A stretch of 64,000 nucleotides of DNA from Opisthocomus hoazin (GCF_030867145.1 NC_134414.1:63895397-63959396), one strand, 5' to 3'. Counted from the stretch's first letter, positions 43,421-56,355 are shown. Numbers and translations: made by a program. Notes: a model not told the origin generated them from the sequence alone.

Positions 43421-46400
43421 TAACTCCGGACAAAAAATTGCAGAGGGGAAGAAAGAGGCAATAGCCAGAACCCAGGAGGGCAAAGCTCGAACAAAGACTT
43501 GATTAATGTACCAGGAAAATGCTCACTTCTCAAACCCAAGGCTTTTTGGTCAGTCTGTTACCAGTTTCAAGCAGCATTTTTTTGTGGAAGAGACGTCTTA
43601 GCTCCAGAGCAGAATTTCTGAAGAGAGCAAGACAGGCAGACAAATTTAGGCAGATTGGGAACATGACTAAATCCCCGGAGATTTTCTTGACCAGTGGATT
43701 ATTTTAGGGTTAATATGTCTCTCTTTCTGCCTTTTGAAATGGCTTTGCAGGCAGAGGTTTGTGGAGACGGTTGCTGCGCAGAATGGGACAGAACTCGCAG
43801 TCTTGGGGTTTTGTTGGACAGGACACCGTCTCCTCTCCCGCTCACCCCTGACACTTCAGAGGATTCCTGGCAAAAGAACGGAAGCAAGCCATCTCCTGTG
43901 TAATTTGATGCAGAAATACACTTCTGCGCGCTGTAAGATGAGTCCTGGTGCACAATGTCCAAGAAAACAAATACCCACCGGAGCCCCTACAGTCGGATGG
44001 GCGACCGCTGTGTGGGACCGGGAGGGGAGAATCAGAGCCTCGGAGTCCTCAGTGAAAACGCTGCCAAAGATGAAGGGGATAAATGGGAAACAGAAACTGC
44101 AAGAATAATGTGAAGAGTTCTAGGGCTGCAAACAGATGACAGCAAAGACAAATACTCCTTCTTGCACTTTTAATTGATTCGAAGATCCCTTCTATCATAA
44201 TCAACTTTGAATCTCACAGCCTGAGCAAATGCAGAGAGAGCTGCAACGCTGTGAGTTCATATACGGTACATAGCAGAAACCCATCGAAGTCAGGGCCAGT
44301 CACACCAACAGAAGTTCATGGAAGAACAAATAACTGTGCTCACAGAAATTTTACAGGAGTCAATAAAAGAGCTCCACTTGCTGCAGTTACGCTCCAACGG
44401 AAAATCTGCGTTGGCTGGAATGAAAGGGAAAAGGAACTGGGATAATTTCAAAACATAAAATGATGCAAAGTTTAAATCATTTTAAATCATTTTATTGGTG
44501 CAAAGGATTTACTGAATGTTTTTGCTGGGTTTTAGTTAAATTTATTGGGAATATCAAGGAATTGTGCATCTCTGGAAAGTCACAATGCAGAAGCTGATGC
44601 TGAAGAAACTTGTTAATGGCATCAAAACCATAGGGCAGAGTATGAGAAGAAATGTGCTGTCATATCCCAGCTTGGGCAAGGCCCCTGTGCAGCGCTGGCC
44701 CTCCCGTGCCTCCAGTCACGGGCACGCTGTCACGCAGCTCTGTTGCCTCCTTGAGTTACAGGTCCTCGACCACAGTAAAGAGCCTGAGCTCACCCCGCAG
44801 CGCTACCGAGCTCTGCTCTTCCATGAGGCTGCGACCTGATAACATTTCGGACTTTTGGGACCCTTTTGGCCTTCTCTCAGCCCCTCCTTGGGCACAACAG
44901 CAGCAAACTCCCTGCTCCCAACATCCCCCCCAGCGCAGAGAGGGCCTCCCGCACGTCGCTGCTCCCTCAGACTCACAAACTCCCCCACGCCAGGCTCGGT
45001 GCCCCCACGAAGCGTCACGCGTACGAACACCATTTGTATTTCAGGGGCCAAGCTGAGACTCGCAAAGCAGCCGAAGCCAACGGATCCCGAGCTACAACCT
45101 TGGTAGATGCCATACCAAGCCCAGTGGCATTCTTTCTTTCGTCATTTTGCTGCCTCCCCTGAGAGCAGTTTTGGGAGGGTTTTGTTGGTTTTCTTCCCCT
45201 CCTATTAGCTGTTGCTCATTATCACAGAAACTCCCAGAGCTGCCTGCCAAAGCTTTGGTTAGAACCTGCAGGTCAGTGTTAATAATTAACACCTAGCGCT
45301 CTTTGGGAAGAGCGTGGAAGGCACACGGATTGGTGTCATCAAGTTGGTAACATTACCAACTACATCTCAAAAATTTGGTATTTTTGAGGGGCCAGGTTTA
45401 TTCCTGTAGATGAACACTGACAATATTTTTACATGTGGAAGAGATTGTATTCATACTGTGCCCATCAAGTGTTTTTCAACTATTCTGTTAAAAACTGAGC
45501 AACTAAAGGCTACTCGTGAATATTGCAAAGCCACGATGGTTAATCAGGCCAACTGTCATTATCTGGGAGATGTACAGGTGTCTGTCATAGTAGCTGTCAC
45601 CCACAGCAGCACTAAGTATAAATCACAGCGTTTAAAATAACAAACAGAAGAGGAAAGCTGGGCTGCAGAAGGATTATCCTGGGTCCCGTCCATACTGGAA
45701 ACACCACATGACCGTCTTCCCAAAATGGTAGTTGAAGGAAATCACTTGGTTGCATAGTGGTGCGTGTGCCCCTGGTGAAACTCAGGAAGGCAGCCTCTTC
45801 TCAAAAATACTCCCACCAGAGACTTTTCTTGTACGCTTAGCGCACAGATTTCTCATGGGTATTTATTTTGGTACTTCTGGAGATGATCATCTTTTTCTGA
45901 AGACTGTGTGCTTCTGCTATGGTTGATAACGGCCGTCCGTGTGGTATATGGTATATATCTACTGGCCAAAATTATCTGTAATTTTTACTTTCAGTTGAAC
46001 TTAGGTTTAATTGTCTCGATTTAAGCCTCTTGTGCTAACACTAAGCTGCTTTTGTTTTTACTTTGGATCCAATAATTTTAATGTTTCTGCCATATGGCAG
46101 TGGGTTTTCAAAGGAAAAAACAAGGTCTGAGACGGAGTGACGTGAATGGATTGAAATTAGGAAAGTGAAACTAAAAATATAAAAAGGAAATACCAGGCTA
46201 ATGTGACATATACATAAGGAACTCCTGTGTGATAGAAACATATGCAAAAATCTGACAAAATTTTTCACATCTTATGTTCAGCCCTTCTGTACCTACAGTG
46301 GACTGGCTACGCCTTCAGCAGCAGCTGGATAAGCAGCACAGCTACTTCTCCAGGGTGAACGCCAGAGAATAAGTTATAAAATACATTTCAGTGATTCTAA

Positions 46401-46674
46401 ATGATGAATTACACCTCCCTGTCAAATGTATTTTTGTCAAGCCTAACTGGGCTGTGGGCTTATTCTGACAGTGTGGTGTACTTTGTTAGCCAAGTTTCCT
46501 TTATAGTCAGTTGGACTATTACCAGAGGGAGAAATATGGGTCTGCCGATCCAGTTTCTTAGTCCAATAGATATCTTGGTAAATACTCTCCCTTTAAGAAT
46601 ATTTAACCATTTGTTAAATGAGTAAAACCAATGTTGCTTTACTTGGAGTCTGAAATCTGGGTCTTTTTCCAGTT

Positions 46675-47430
46675 TTGGCTGTGTCCTGTGAGGCCAGGCT
46701 AGGGGTCTTCGCTCCCAAAGGTGGTACCTCAGAGGCTGCGTTCCTGTGTGGTGGCTGAGCCTGGCTGGACCCCAGGTGCCCACCAAAGCCGCTCTGTCAC
46801 TCCCCCTCCTCAGCTGAACAGGGGAGAGAAAATACAAAAGGCTCCCGGGTCGAGATAAGGACAGGGAGAGATAACTCAGCAATAGCATCACTTGACTTGT
46901 AGAAATTAGTTCATCACCAAGCAAATCAGAGTAGCATAATGAGAAATAAAACCAAACCTTGAAAACACCTTTCCCCCCTCCCCCCGCCCCACTCCCTTAT
47001 TCCTCAGGCTTGACTTCACTCCTGAATTCTCTACCTCCCCCCCTGCGCATCACAGGAGGATGGGGAATGGGGGCAGGGGGCTGCAGTCAGTTCATCACAC
47101 GTTGTCTCTGCTGCTCCTTCCTCCTCAGGGGGAGGACTCCTCACACTCTGCCCCTGCTCCAGTGTGAAGGTCCCTCTCACAGGAGACAGTTCTGCACAAA
47201 CTTCTCTATCATGGGTCCTTCCCACGGGCTGCAGCTCTTCACAAACTGCCCCAGCGTGGGTCCCTTCCCACAGGGTGCAGTCCTTCAGGAACAGGCTGCT
47301 CCAGCAGCCCCACGGGGTCACAAGCCCTGCCAGCAAATCTGCTCCACCGTGGACCTCCATGGACTGCAGGGGAACAGCCTACCTCACCATGGTCTGCTGC
47401 AGGGGAATCTCTACTCCGGTGCCTATAAAT
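46675..47430. repeat. Probable avian endogenous-retrovirus/LTR-derived interspersed repeat
   Basis: The text CCAGGTGCCCACCAAAGCCG, then GCTGAACAGGGGAGAGAAAA, then AGATAAGGACAGGGAGAGA, and a following array of CTGCTCCA / GGGTCC / CCACGGG / CTGCAG units is one I associate with a common bird LTR-element-derived repeat. From about 47165 to 47420 it consists of degenerate units of roughly 45-60 bp. No viral open frame is intact or recognisable. The family name, orientation and exact edges are uncertain. Confidence 0.55.
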
Positions 47431-48187
47431 CAGTCAGAGCTCTATTTTCTGATTTTCTTTTTCCATTTTTCTTCTTTTAGCATTAAAAGATAATGGACTG
47501 CTGTCTTTCATATAAGGACTTTAGAAATGTAAAAAATGATGGAAAGTCTGTTAGAGTGGTAGGTAGGCAGGGTAGACTTCACTTCTCTAAGAATGTTTCT
47601 TTCATTTTTATGTCAGAACAGAGCATGACTTCTGAAGCTAGCAGCAACCTAATCCAAACTGCTTGTACCACAGGGCTAAGTTATAAAAGACATCTTAAAT
47701 AATGAGAAGTGAAAGCTAAGTTGTATAAACCTTTAGTTTAGGGTTAGATAAAAATTGGACACTCCTTAAATGTTGCCTCACAGAGAGCTGTGTGCGGAAA
47801 CTGATTCATCAAATCTCACCAGCTTTTTTCTAGATATTTTCCCCTCCAGTTTCCCGGTGCCGCTTCGCCTGTTCTTTGGCCACAACTGCTCTTTCAGAGT
47901 GGCACAGAAAGGCTGCCAAAGGTCTGGCTTTTCTTTCACATTGATTCAGGTGACGCTTTTGAGAATACGAAGGTTTCCAGGTTCCTGCTGCGCTACCCTG
48001 GGCACGAGCATCGTTGCCTACAAGTACAATGGTCTTCCCTACACACAACTCATGCTCGCTCTGAAAGCGATGCCGTTTGCAGAAGTAGTTTAATTTGCCT
48101 GGTATGGAAGTGTCTGAACCTCCACTCATAAATATCCAAACTCTTCTGTGAAGTACAATAGGGACCTGGACTAGCAACAACAGGATT

Positions 48188-48207
48188 AAAAAAAAAAAAA
48201 AAAAAAA
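48188..48207 (+). repeat. Homopolymer A20
   Basis: An uninterrupted run of 20 A follows AACAGGATT. No gene-like body or AATAAA was recognised directly upstream, so a retrocopy tail is only one possibility. Confidence 0.85.
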
Positions 48208-50069
48208 CAAACAGAACAAACCCTAAAACTGGGTTTAGAAACAATTTTCTAACTATGACTTCCAATACAACTGGCATTTGGTACAAACGCGGTCCACCTT
48301 GGAAAAAAATGGCTTTGTTCTACTTACCTTTTAGTAAATATGATACAATTTCTATACACATTTTTTTTCTTTTTATGTTGGCACTTTGCTACTGAAATTT
48401 TACTTTGCCTGCTAGTTCACTTGAAAACAAGCATCAAGCAGAGTTCAGCTCTCCGTTACACAGAGCGAGCTTCCAGGCACACAAACAAACCCGATGGTCT
48501 CTGCCTTTTAAACAAACCCATTTCCCTCCCCCTCCCAGCCAGTAAACAGCTTCTGGCTGCAGATTTGGTCCTTTAGAGAAGAGATTTTTAAGATGCCAGC
48601 TGACCTGTCCCGCAGCCTGGTAATCCTCAAATCATCTGGTGGCCATGCTCATGTGGCGATGTCACCAAAAAGGCTTGGTGACAGCCCTCTGCTGCCTTAA
48701 AGAGAAGTCTGTGAGACTGCCACTGTCTTCCTCAGTTCGACTTTACCACACGGTTGAATAAAACTTCGCCTTCTGACAAATTCAGAAAGACTGTTGACAG
48801 AAGAGAATGGTACGGAAAAAATACTTCTGGTTTCCAGTTAGCTTTGGGTTAGATTAAGTTGACACTGATCCGTGTAACAGCTTGTGAACTCTTTTTTAAA
48901 AAAAAACACATTTGACAAGCCATTATTTCGGAAGTCTGAATGTCCTTTCCATGCACATTCTCATACAATGTATTTTAAACCACCTAAATACAATGTATTT
49001 TATATTAGTATGAAGTTAAAATATTTTAATTAGTAACAGAGTTATGTCAGTTATTCAGTTTTTACTTTTTCACACAGCAATTAATTTATTCTCAGGTCTT
49101 CACAAGAACTTGCAGGGCAAAATGCAGTAATTTAGTGATCAAATACAAACTGTGATATTATAAGCATCTATGAATCCTTCGATCAATTTTTGTGTTGAGT
49201 AATAAATACTAATCATCCCAGCTAAATTGTTTTGTTACATATACAGCATGCCCTGATCCCAAACAATGCCTTAATCCGCTATTTTAATAATAGTCTATGG
49301 ATTAAGGGATCTATAGTGTATACTGACACAATGTATTGAGTTCAGGTTCTATAGCTGAACATGGCTGTGATCCAGTTTAATGGCACACAAGCCATGGCAG
49401 CATTCTGGTGTCGACAGCCTGCAGATTATCGACTGGCTTTAAAAACATCCTGCAGCAAAGCGAGTTTAAGGAAGCTCCAGAAAGGTGAAAGCACTATCCA
49501 ATGTATGGGGAGGCAGGACTTTGAAATAAAAGCATAGAGTATATAAATACCAACAAGCGTTTATATATAACCAGCTGCAAGATATACAGAATGTTTTGAG
49601 TTTTGAAATCTGTCAAAGTAACAGTGTTAGGAAGGGCAGTCTGCTTTCCTGGCCCCCTCCTCCTCTGCATGTGCATCACACTTTTCTCCTAGCATCTTCA
49701 TTTCCCTCTCACAGCTTGACAGTATTGCATGTAGGAAACTCAGCATGATGGATTATATTCTTTTTAAAATAAATTTGCTCCAAATAGCTCCATGTCTGTT
49801 TTGTTCCTGCTTCTGAACTATAGCTTTGTCTGCCTCTCATTAAGTAAACCACTGGCGCACCCGCAGCAGAGACTCTCCAGCACCACGTAAGGTAGGGAAG
49901 TGTCCCCACCACCCACCTTCACCTGGCACCCATGCTGAATCTTTAAGGTTATTCTTCCCAAGCTCTGCCTGTAGTCAGGGAAAGCACACACTCCTGCAGG
50001 AGGCAGTTCAGGAAGGAGTCATGGTCGCTCTGAGCTGCACTCTTCTCCTTGAGCGTGGAAGGTGTCTTC

Positions 50070-50765
50070 CTTATCTCTAATCTAAACCTACCCTCTTTCA
50101 GTCTACAGCCATTACCCCTTGTCCTATCACTCCATTTCCTTGTCAAAAGTCCGTCTCCAGCTCTCTTGCAGCCCCCCTTCAGGTACTGGAAGGCTGCTGT
50201 AAGGTGTCCCCGCAGCCTTCTCTGCTCCAGGCTGAACAGCCCGAACTCTGTCTCAGCCTTTCCTCATAGGAGAGGTGCTCCAGCCTTCGGATCATTTTTG
50301 TGGCCTCCTCTGGACCCGCTCCAACAGGTCCACGTCCTTCCTGTGCTGAGGGCTCCAGAGCTGGACACAGGACTCCAGGTGGGGTCTCACCAGAGAAGAG
50401 CAGAGGGGCAGAATCACCTCCCTCGCCCTGCTGGCCACGCTTCTCTTGATGCAGCCCAGGATACGGTTGGCCTTCTGGGCCACGAGCGCATATTGCTGAG
50501 TCATGTTGAGCTTCTCGTCAACCAGCAACCCCAAGTCCTTCTCCTCAGGGCTGCTCTCAATCCATTCTCCACCCAGCCTGTATTTGGGCTTGGGATTGCC
50601 CTGACCCATGTGCAGGACCTTGCACTTAGCCTTGTTGAACTTCATGAGGTTCGCACAGGCCCACCTCTCCAGCCTGTCAAGGTCCCTCAGGGTGGCATCC
50701 CTTCCCTCCAGCATGTCAACCGCACCACTCAGCTTGGTGTCATCAGCAAACTTGCTCAGGGTGTC
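50070..50765 (-). mobile_element. CR1 LINE internal fragment, antisense
   Basis: Read on the minus strand it encodes the CR1 reverse-transcriptase C-terminal half: [31 protein letters not shown], then [17 protein letters not shown]. The frame is long (within 50292-50996 on minus) but is broken after QRRPQK. Unlike the other copies it lacks a clear 3' UTR end, so the 3' side is deleted or too decayed to see. Confidence 0.93.
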
Positions 50766-53700
50766 TATCCGGACGAGCCCCAGCAGGCTGTGGTCAGTGC
50801 CCACGCACAGCTCCGCATCCCCGGGAGCGGCACAGGCACGGCTCGCAGGCCCCACGCCGGGGGGAGCGCTGGGATTCCCCCTCCCCGGCGGCAGAGCAGG
50901 CACTGCATGAGCAAGCCCAAGGTAACGCACGCAGAGGAGAGCATCCTGAACCACGTCCGTGCGCTGTTCAGCACTAAGTGACCGGCTAACGCGCAAGTAA
51001 CAGCCCCACTCCAGTCCGGTGAAAACATCTGCTCAACGTATAGCAGTAAATAAAATGGGGGGATGTATAAGGAGCGAAGAAGAAAAACAATACTGAAACC
51101 ACACCACTTTTTGTAATAGATCACCTGCTCCCACCTGGAGGACTGGTAAGCACATCTCTCCGCTTCAAATGCTGTTACAAACTCTGCTTTCCAGTTGTTT
51201 TCCCCTTTTTTTTTTCTCCTCTAATTTCTCCCAGCAAGTGTATAGACCACACAGGCTGTGTGCTGCTTCCCAGCAAGAAAATATTTTGACTTTTCTGAAC
51301 TCCAGTGACTCCACACAGACACTTCTCAGTAATCTTCTGCCTGCTGGGGACAATAGAGTCCAGTGTCTAGTGCAGAGGTGAGCTGCACCATCGTGGGGTC
51401 TCCTAACAAACACAGGCGTGCCAACAGGAGATGGCTCTTGTACCATCAGGAACTCCCGGAGCATCCTGAAGCAGTTCTTGCACTTTATACGGGGCAAGTC
51501 TGCCCCCCCCATGAGCCTTTGACTGCTTGTCCACAGCACTTTTTGACTTTGCTACTCCTTCCCACCCATCCACCTTTCTTCTGGCTCAAAATCCTTTCTC
51601 TTCCTTTCCTTGCCCTTGTTTAACCCCCTGTATTTTTATCACCTCTTCTATTATCTCCTTAACCCACTGTCCAGGCCAAGTCAACCCTGTCGCTCCTCTA
51701 GAAAATCCAGTGAGGCCCAACCAAGGGTGGATATCTTAGGAGATGTCACTGCCGGTCACTGTGCTGTGAGGCTGACGGCAGTTTCTCCATGGCCAGACGG
51801 TCCACGGCAGTGCTGTGGAGGTGCAGACCTCCTGGCTGCTGCTGGGTTCGAGAGGGCCACATAAAGCCAAAGGTGGTGAAGGCAGTGTTCTTCAAGGGTC
51901 AGGGCACCAGCAGGGTTAGTGGGTGCGAGGTGTCCTGGCAGGCATGCTCTTCTTGCAGGAGCTTGAAGAGGTCTTCTGACACGAGTGCCCCACCAGCCCC
52001 AGGGACGGCCACGTGGCAGATCTGGGGGGGAACACGTCCTCCCACCCTGCTCTTGCAGGAGACCCACGGAGGGACGGCTGGCACCGCAGCCTGCAAGGAG
52101 GACCTCGGCGTGCCCTGCAGAAGGGGCTGGGGGTGCAGGGGCGCGCTCTGACTCGCAGGGCTGGCCCCAGCAGGAGCTCTGCTGGCACCCATGGCAGGAG
52201 GCAAGCAGGAGGCATGGGCTTCCCAGGGTGCTCATGGTGGGGAGCTGGAAAGTCCGGGATGAGCCGAGGGAGCGCTGGAAGCAGTCTGGTGGCACAGGAG
52301 GCACTGCAGAGAGGGCTCCCACCGGGCGCCCAGTGCTCTCGCCGCCGGGGAGCCAGGAGGCAGCAGAGGGGCTCAGAGACCCCTGCAAGCACTGGGCCGG
52401 GCAGGAGACCAGGCCCAAAGCAGTGCGTTCGCCACAGAGGCACTTGAACCTGCTGGCCAGCAAAAATGAGCGCCTGTTGAAGGGAGGCACAGAGATCTCG
52501 GCAAGGATGGTCCCGACAGTTATTTATTTCCCATTTGTGCACAAGGAGCTGAGGAGGACATCCCTTTGCGCTCATAACACCAAGAGGAAGGCACTTCATT
52601 CCTTGACTATTGCAATGCTCATTTCTCTTTTGAAAATCAAAGCAAATGAGTGTCAAGAGGACACTGAGGTGCAATAGCTTCAGGCAGCAACACAGGTCTT
52701 TTTCCTACTCAGAATCCAGTAAAAGATTATTTATTTTTATCAGCATGGCTCATCAATAGTTCTACAGTACTTCTGTTCTACACAGTTTCTTTTACCTTTC
52801 TCATGCAAAAATACCTACTTTAGTCACTAATTATATCATTAAGAGATCACTAACAAATTAAAAAATGATTGAAGGACAGTGACAGCCATATCTTCTTCCA
52901 GTATATTTGGTTTGCTCTTTCACAGAAACCTTATGCTTTCAACATCCCAGAGGATACCAGGCCACCATTACAAAAAAGGTGTTTGAAATACAACTGTTGA
53001 AATAAATAGTGTACACGAAATGTACGTTGTAGCACTGTGTTTGCTGCGATGCTTTCTTGAAATAAGAGAAGGAAGACTGGTAGGCAGTTATCTTTTTTTA
53101 GACTATTTTTCCTGGTCTTTTAAAATTGCTAAATGTTTTTCGGCAGCGCAGTCTATGAGTCATTCCATCTTCATCATTTGTTTTCCATCTGGTAAGTTGC
53201 AGGATCGCTCTCTCCCACTAATTGCTGCATGTAGTTATCACACGTTCGGCTGAAACATGTGCACAGATGAGGTTTTGTGAGGAGACACAAAAAACAGTAG
53301 CCCCGACAAAAGCATCACAACAGTGACTACCGGCCGCAGCCGAGCTCAGCAACCGTTTTCTCCATGTACTCTTCCTGCACCCAGGGTCTCAGCCCCAGAG
53401 ACACGGCTGCTGTAAGACTCACATCCTCATGAGCACCTGGGTGCCTGACTCTTGAGGATGCCAGTGCAAGTCATAGATACCTTCTGAGCGTCCTGGAAAA
53501 CGTTAGATTGGCTTAGTCCAATTAATGGGGAACATAGCATCTTTAAAAGGCTTCCAGCTTTAAAAGGGCAAGACGGATGAAAGGTATTTTTCCCAGAATA
53601 CATAAGGGAAAAGACAGTAATGAGATTTAATTGACGTCCCTGTGTTTCTATGATCATTTACAAGTCAAAGGGGCACATGTCATTTGGAAATGAGCAGGCC

Positions 53701-55179
53701 AGGCTACCCCAGGCTTTCCAACACTGGTTTATGCAAAACCTATGCACGGCTACCAGGGCTGACAAGAGGGTGTTTGGGCTTCCGATGAAGCCTGCAAGCT
53801 GCTCTGCAGGCAGTGGCGAGGGCTGACCTGCTGTCACCACCGCGTCCCGCCTCCACCTGGCACGCTGCAGCACTACATGCTGTCCTTGCAAGAGAGATAT
53901 CCACATTTCAGGAGGTCTCCCCCAGGCTGGCTGTACCCCTGCTCTCATCCTCTCCAGGCTGGCGCGGGGAGCCACAGGGAGATATAGCCAAGAGGGTCTG
54001 TCAGGGGCCACACATCTCTTTTTTTACCCCGCTGCTGGCTGGCCTCATCAGCAAAGTGGGAAGGAGAACGTTTTGTGCACCTGGGAGTCTTGGAGTCAGA
54101 AAAGACAAGAGAGGTGCCAGGAAGGATATCCCCCTTCCCTACGGGGCAGGAGACAAGTCTGAGGTTCTCTTCCACCTCCTCCTGCCCTTTCATCCCTCAC
54201 GAGGAGAAGCTCCCCAGGGAGATAGATAAGTTTGGCGGGAGGAGAGGGCGAACAGAGGGAGGTGCTAGTGATGGGAGGGAGAAGGAAGAGTCTCTGCCAC
54301 GCACAGTTGGCTGGACCTACACTGAAAAGGGTTAACGCTATCATGCTACTGGTGATTCCAGGAAACGGCTTTTCATTATCACGTTCTGTCAGATTCAAGT
54401 GGCATCACCCACGACTAGCACGCAAGATTACAGAGGGAAGGGAAGCTGAGCGCAGGTCACGTTCATGCTTCAGCACAGCTCTTCAAAACAGCGTATTGCA
54501 TTTTGCTAGGAGGGGAAACTCACGCTTGCTGGCACCGCTTCCCCAGCAAAGGGATGCTAAGCCAGCTGGGAAAATCTCTGCACAGCCCTCTGAGAAAGAA
54601 AAGCAAACTGGGTGTCAGAGAAAGAACAAAATTATATGGCAAAACTGGATGACACCAGAAAATAAAAAAGCTCTTCCAAAAGGACCCGAGCTTGATCTGC
54701 ATGGATCCTGTGCCTTACGAGGAGTGGGGGCACTGGTTTTGGCTGTTGTTTCATTACCCTTCTCCTGTTCTTATAAAAGCTGTTGAAACCGAGTGTCTTG
54801 TGGATCTTGTGGACCAGACTTGGTCCAAAATGGGCAACGCATTCCCCAGCTGTGGGAGGGCAGGGATGGCAGACGACGGGACAGATAGGTGGCACGATCC
54901 AAGCTCCTGTCCCTAGGACACCTGGCTGAAACACCCACACTCCTGGAGGAGCTCGCTGGGATTATGCTTCTGTGGCCACTCCAGCACATTTGAGCAGCAC
55001 GGCAAGGAAAAACATGTTCTCAGTCTGAACTTTGACTGAAGAAGATGGGCAGAAGCCCTACTCGAGCTTAAGGAGCCCTTCCTTTTCAACTCTGTTTCTT
55101 TCCAGCCTCCACCCCTGCTACTTTGCACGTTAACTTTGGTCTTGGCACTTTGTCCTCCTCGGCAAGAACCACCCACTTC

Positions 55180-56180
55180 CATTCATGGCAGCCATTTCCA
55201 CAGAGAGAGGCGCAGAGCGGAAGCACCCCAGCCAGAACCGAGCCCTGAAGCTGGAGCCACTCGTGCCGACAGCCTCTGCCGCAGCAGCGGGCCTGGCCCA
55301 CCGCCGAGGCTCGGCCAGCATGCCCCCGCACAGGCGCCGGCTCCAGCAGCCTCCCTGCAAACCCAGCCCCGGCCCAGCAGGCCTCGCCACAGTGGTGCCT
55401 GTGCCAAGGTGCATGAGCCCGGCCGGGGAGCAGCCGGCCCCCCTTACGGGCGCCGTCCCTCAGGCGCTTCGGGCAGGCCGAGGCAGGTGCGGGCCCGGCT
55501 CCCATCCAGGCCTGCGGGCTCGGAGGGGCCTGGCTGGCTGCCAGGGCGGCTGCACCCTGCCCTGGGGCAGCGGGGAGGGCCACAGGAACCGCCTCCCGCA
55601 GCTGTCCCGCCCCACCCCGGGGCGCGCAGGCCCAGGCCTGCCGCCGGCACCGACTTGGGCCCAACGGCCAGCGCCGCGCCCGCCCAACGGCCGGTACCGG
55701 CCCTGCGACAAACACCGCCCCCGCGATCGCGATCGCGCAGGCTCCTCCCCCGCCGGCTCGGGCATGTGCGGGGCGCGGCGGAGGGCACGCCTCTCTGCCC
55801 CCTCCCGACCAATCCTCACCGCGGGAAGGAGGGGCCCGGCGGCGGGGAATGGCCAATGGGCCACGGGGGGGGGCGGGGGAGGGCGGTGCCGAGGCGTTGA
55901 CGATGGCGGCGGCGGCGCGGATCCTCTCGCGGGCTGGGCTGCGCCTGGGGAGGCGGAGACTGTGAGTGACGCGGGCGCCGCGCGCGGGGGGCGGGACCAG
56001 CGGACCCCCGGCACCGCCCCCTCCCCGCTGGAAGCGACGCCCGGGGGTCCCTTCTCCCCCCCTCCCCGGTGCGTGGCGTGGGGCGGGCCCCGGGCTGCCT
56101 GCGCGGGAGAAGCGGCGGGGCCCGGGCCCGGGCGGCGGGGGTGGAGGAGCGCCGGTGTGAGCGCTCGGTTACCGTGAGCC
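55180..56180 (+). promoter_or_regulatory. CLYBL: CpG island and promoter region of the probable CLYBL gene
   Basis: This dense CpG, GC-rich island includes the first coding exon at 55903. Visible elements are two CCAAT boxes (55809-55813 and 55853-55857, 44 bp apart), a GC box (GGGCGGGG, 55871-55878) and a 16-bp palindrome CGCGATCGCGATCGCG at 55722-55737. There is no TATA box. The arrangement is typical of an NF-Y/SP1-driven promoter with transcription starting roughly 55860-55900 (inference). Confidence 0.8.
55903..55961 (+). CDS. CLYBL: Probable CLYBL coding exon 1 (mitochondrial targeting peptide)
   Basis: The ATG has a good context (A at -3, G at +4). It encodes MAAAARILSRAGLRLGRRR plus two bases of the next codon, then the donor GACT|GTGAGTG. 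The peptide is rich in alanine, leucine and arginine with no acidic residues, as in a mitochondrial presequence. The identification rests mainly on position: in other amniotes CLYBL lies immediately downstream of TM9SF2 on the same strand, with a short arginine/alanine-rich first exon and a very long first intron. CLYBL is a mitochondrial citramalyl-CoA lyase linked to vitamin B12 metabolism. Exon 2, with the catalytic beta-barrel start, is not in the window, so the gene is partial here. Another gene with an N-terminal presequence is possible. Confidence 0.62.
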
Positions 56181-56184
56181 ACAC

Positions 56185-56355
56185 TGGTGCCGGCTGCCCG
56201 TGGGAGGGGGGGAGTCCCCATCCCTGGAGGCGTTCAAAAAACGTGTAGATGTGGCACTTCGGGACATGGTTTCGCAGGCACGGTGGTGTTGGGTTGATGG
56301 TTGGACTTGATGATCTTAGAGGTCTTTTCCAACCTTAATGATTCTATGATTCTAT
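56185..56355 (+). mobile_element. CR1 LINE 3'-end fragment
   Basis: It contains GTTCAAAAAACGTGTAGATG and the 3' UTR end with AATGATTCTATGATTCTATG. It is the same 3'-end type as 40497-40672. It starts within the downstream edge of the CpG island, about 220 bp after the CLYBL exon 1 donor. Confidence 0.92.

Larger units (their letters stand above)
38071..46674. other. Intergenic DNA between TM9SF2 and the next gene, part 1
   Basis: No coding exon was recognised. The stretch contains two sense CR1 ends (40497, 41640) and a GC-rich, CpG-bearing block at about 42760-43420 that includes ACTCGCGAGA at 43196-43205. The short open frames in this block overlap on both strands and match no family I know. 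A transcript of unknown type could start there, but nothing proves it. Confidence 0.55.
47431..55080. other. Intergenic DNA, part 2
   Basis: No recognised gene. It contains an A20 run at 48188-48207, an antisense CR1 at 50070-50765, a GC-rich block at about 51780-52500 with overlapping frames on both strands (such as minus 51916-52674, 252 residues, no family recognised), and a further mixed GC-rich stretch at 53690-54330. I judge these frames to be by-products of base composition. Confidence 0.5.

Noticed and set aside
47830-48219. Minus-strand 129-residue frame next to the A20 run as a retrocopy
   Set aside because: The A-run is on the plus strand while the frame is on minus and starts in the A-run itself; no parent gene is recognised.
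55185-56177. 330-residue open frame across the second CpG island, and overlapping frames on the other strand
   Set aside because: Stops are rare in very GC-rich DNA, both strands are open, and the composition (P, G, R, A) is that of a CpG island read in the wrong frame. It also crosses the promoter and first exon of the probable CLYBL gene.
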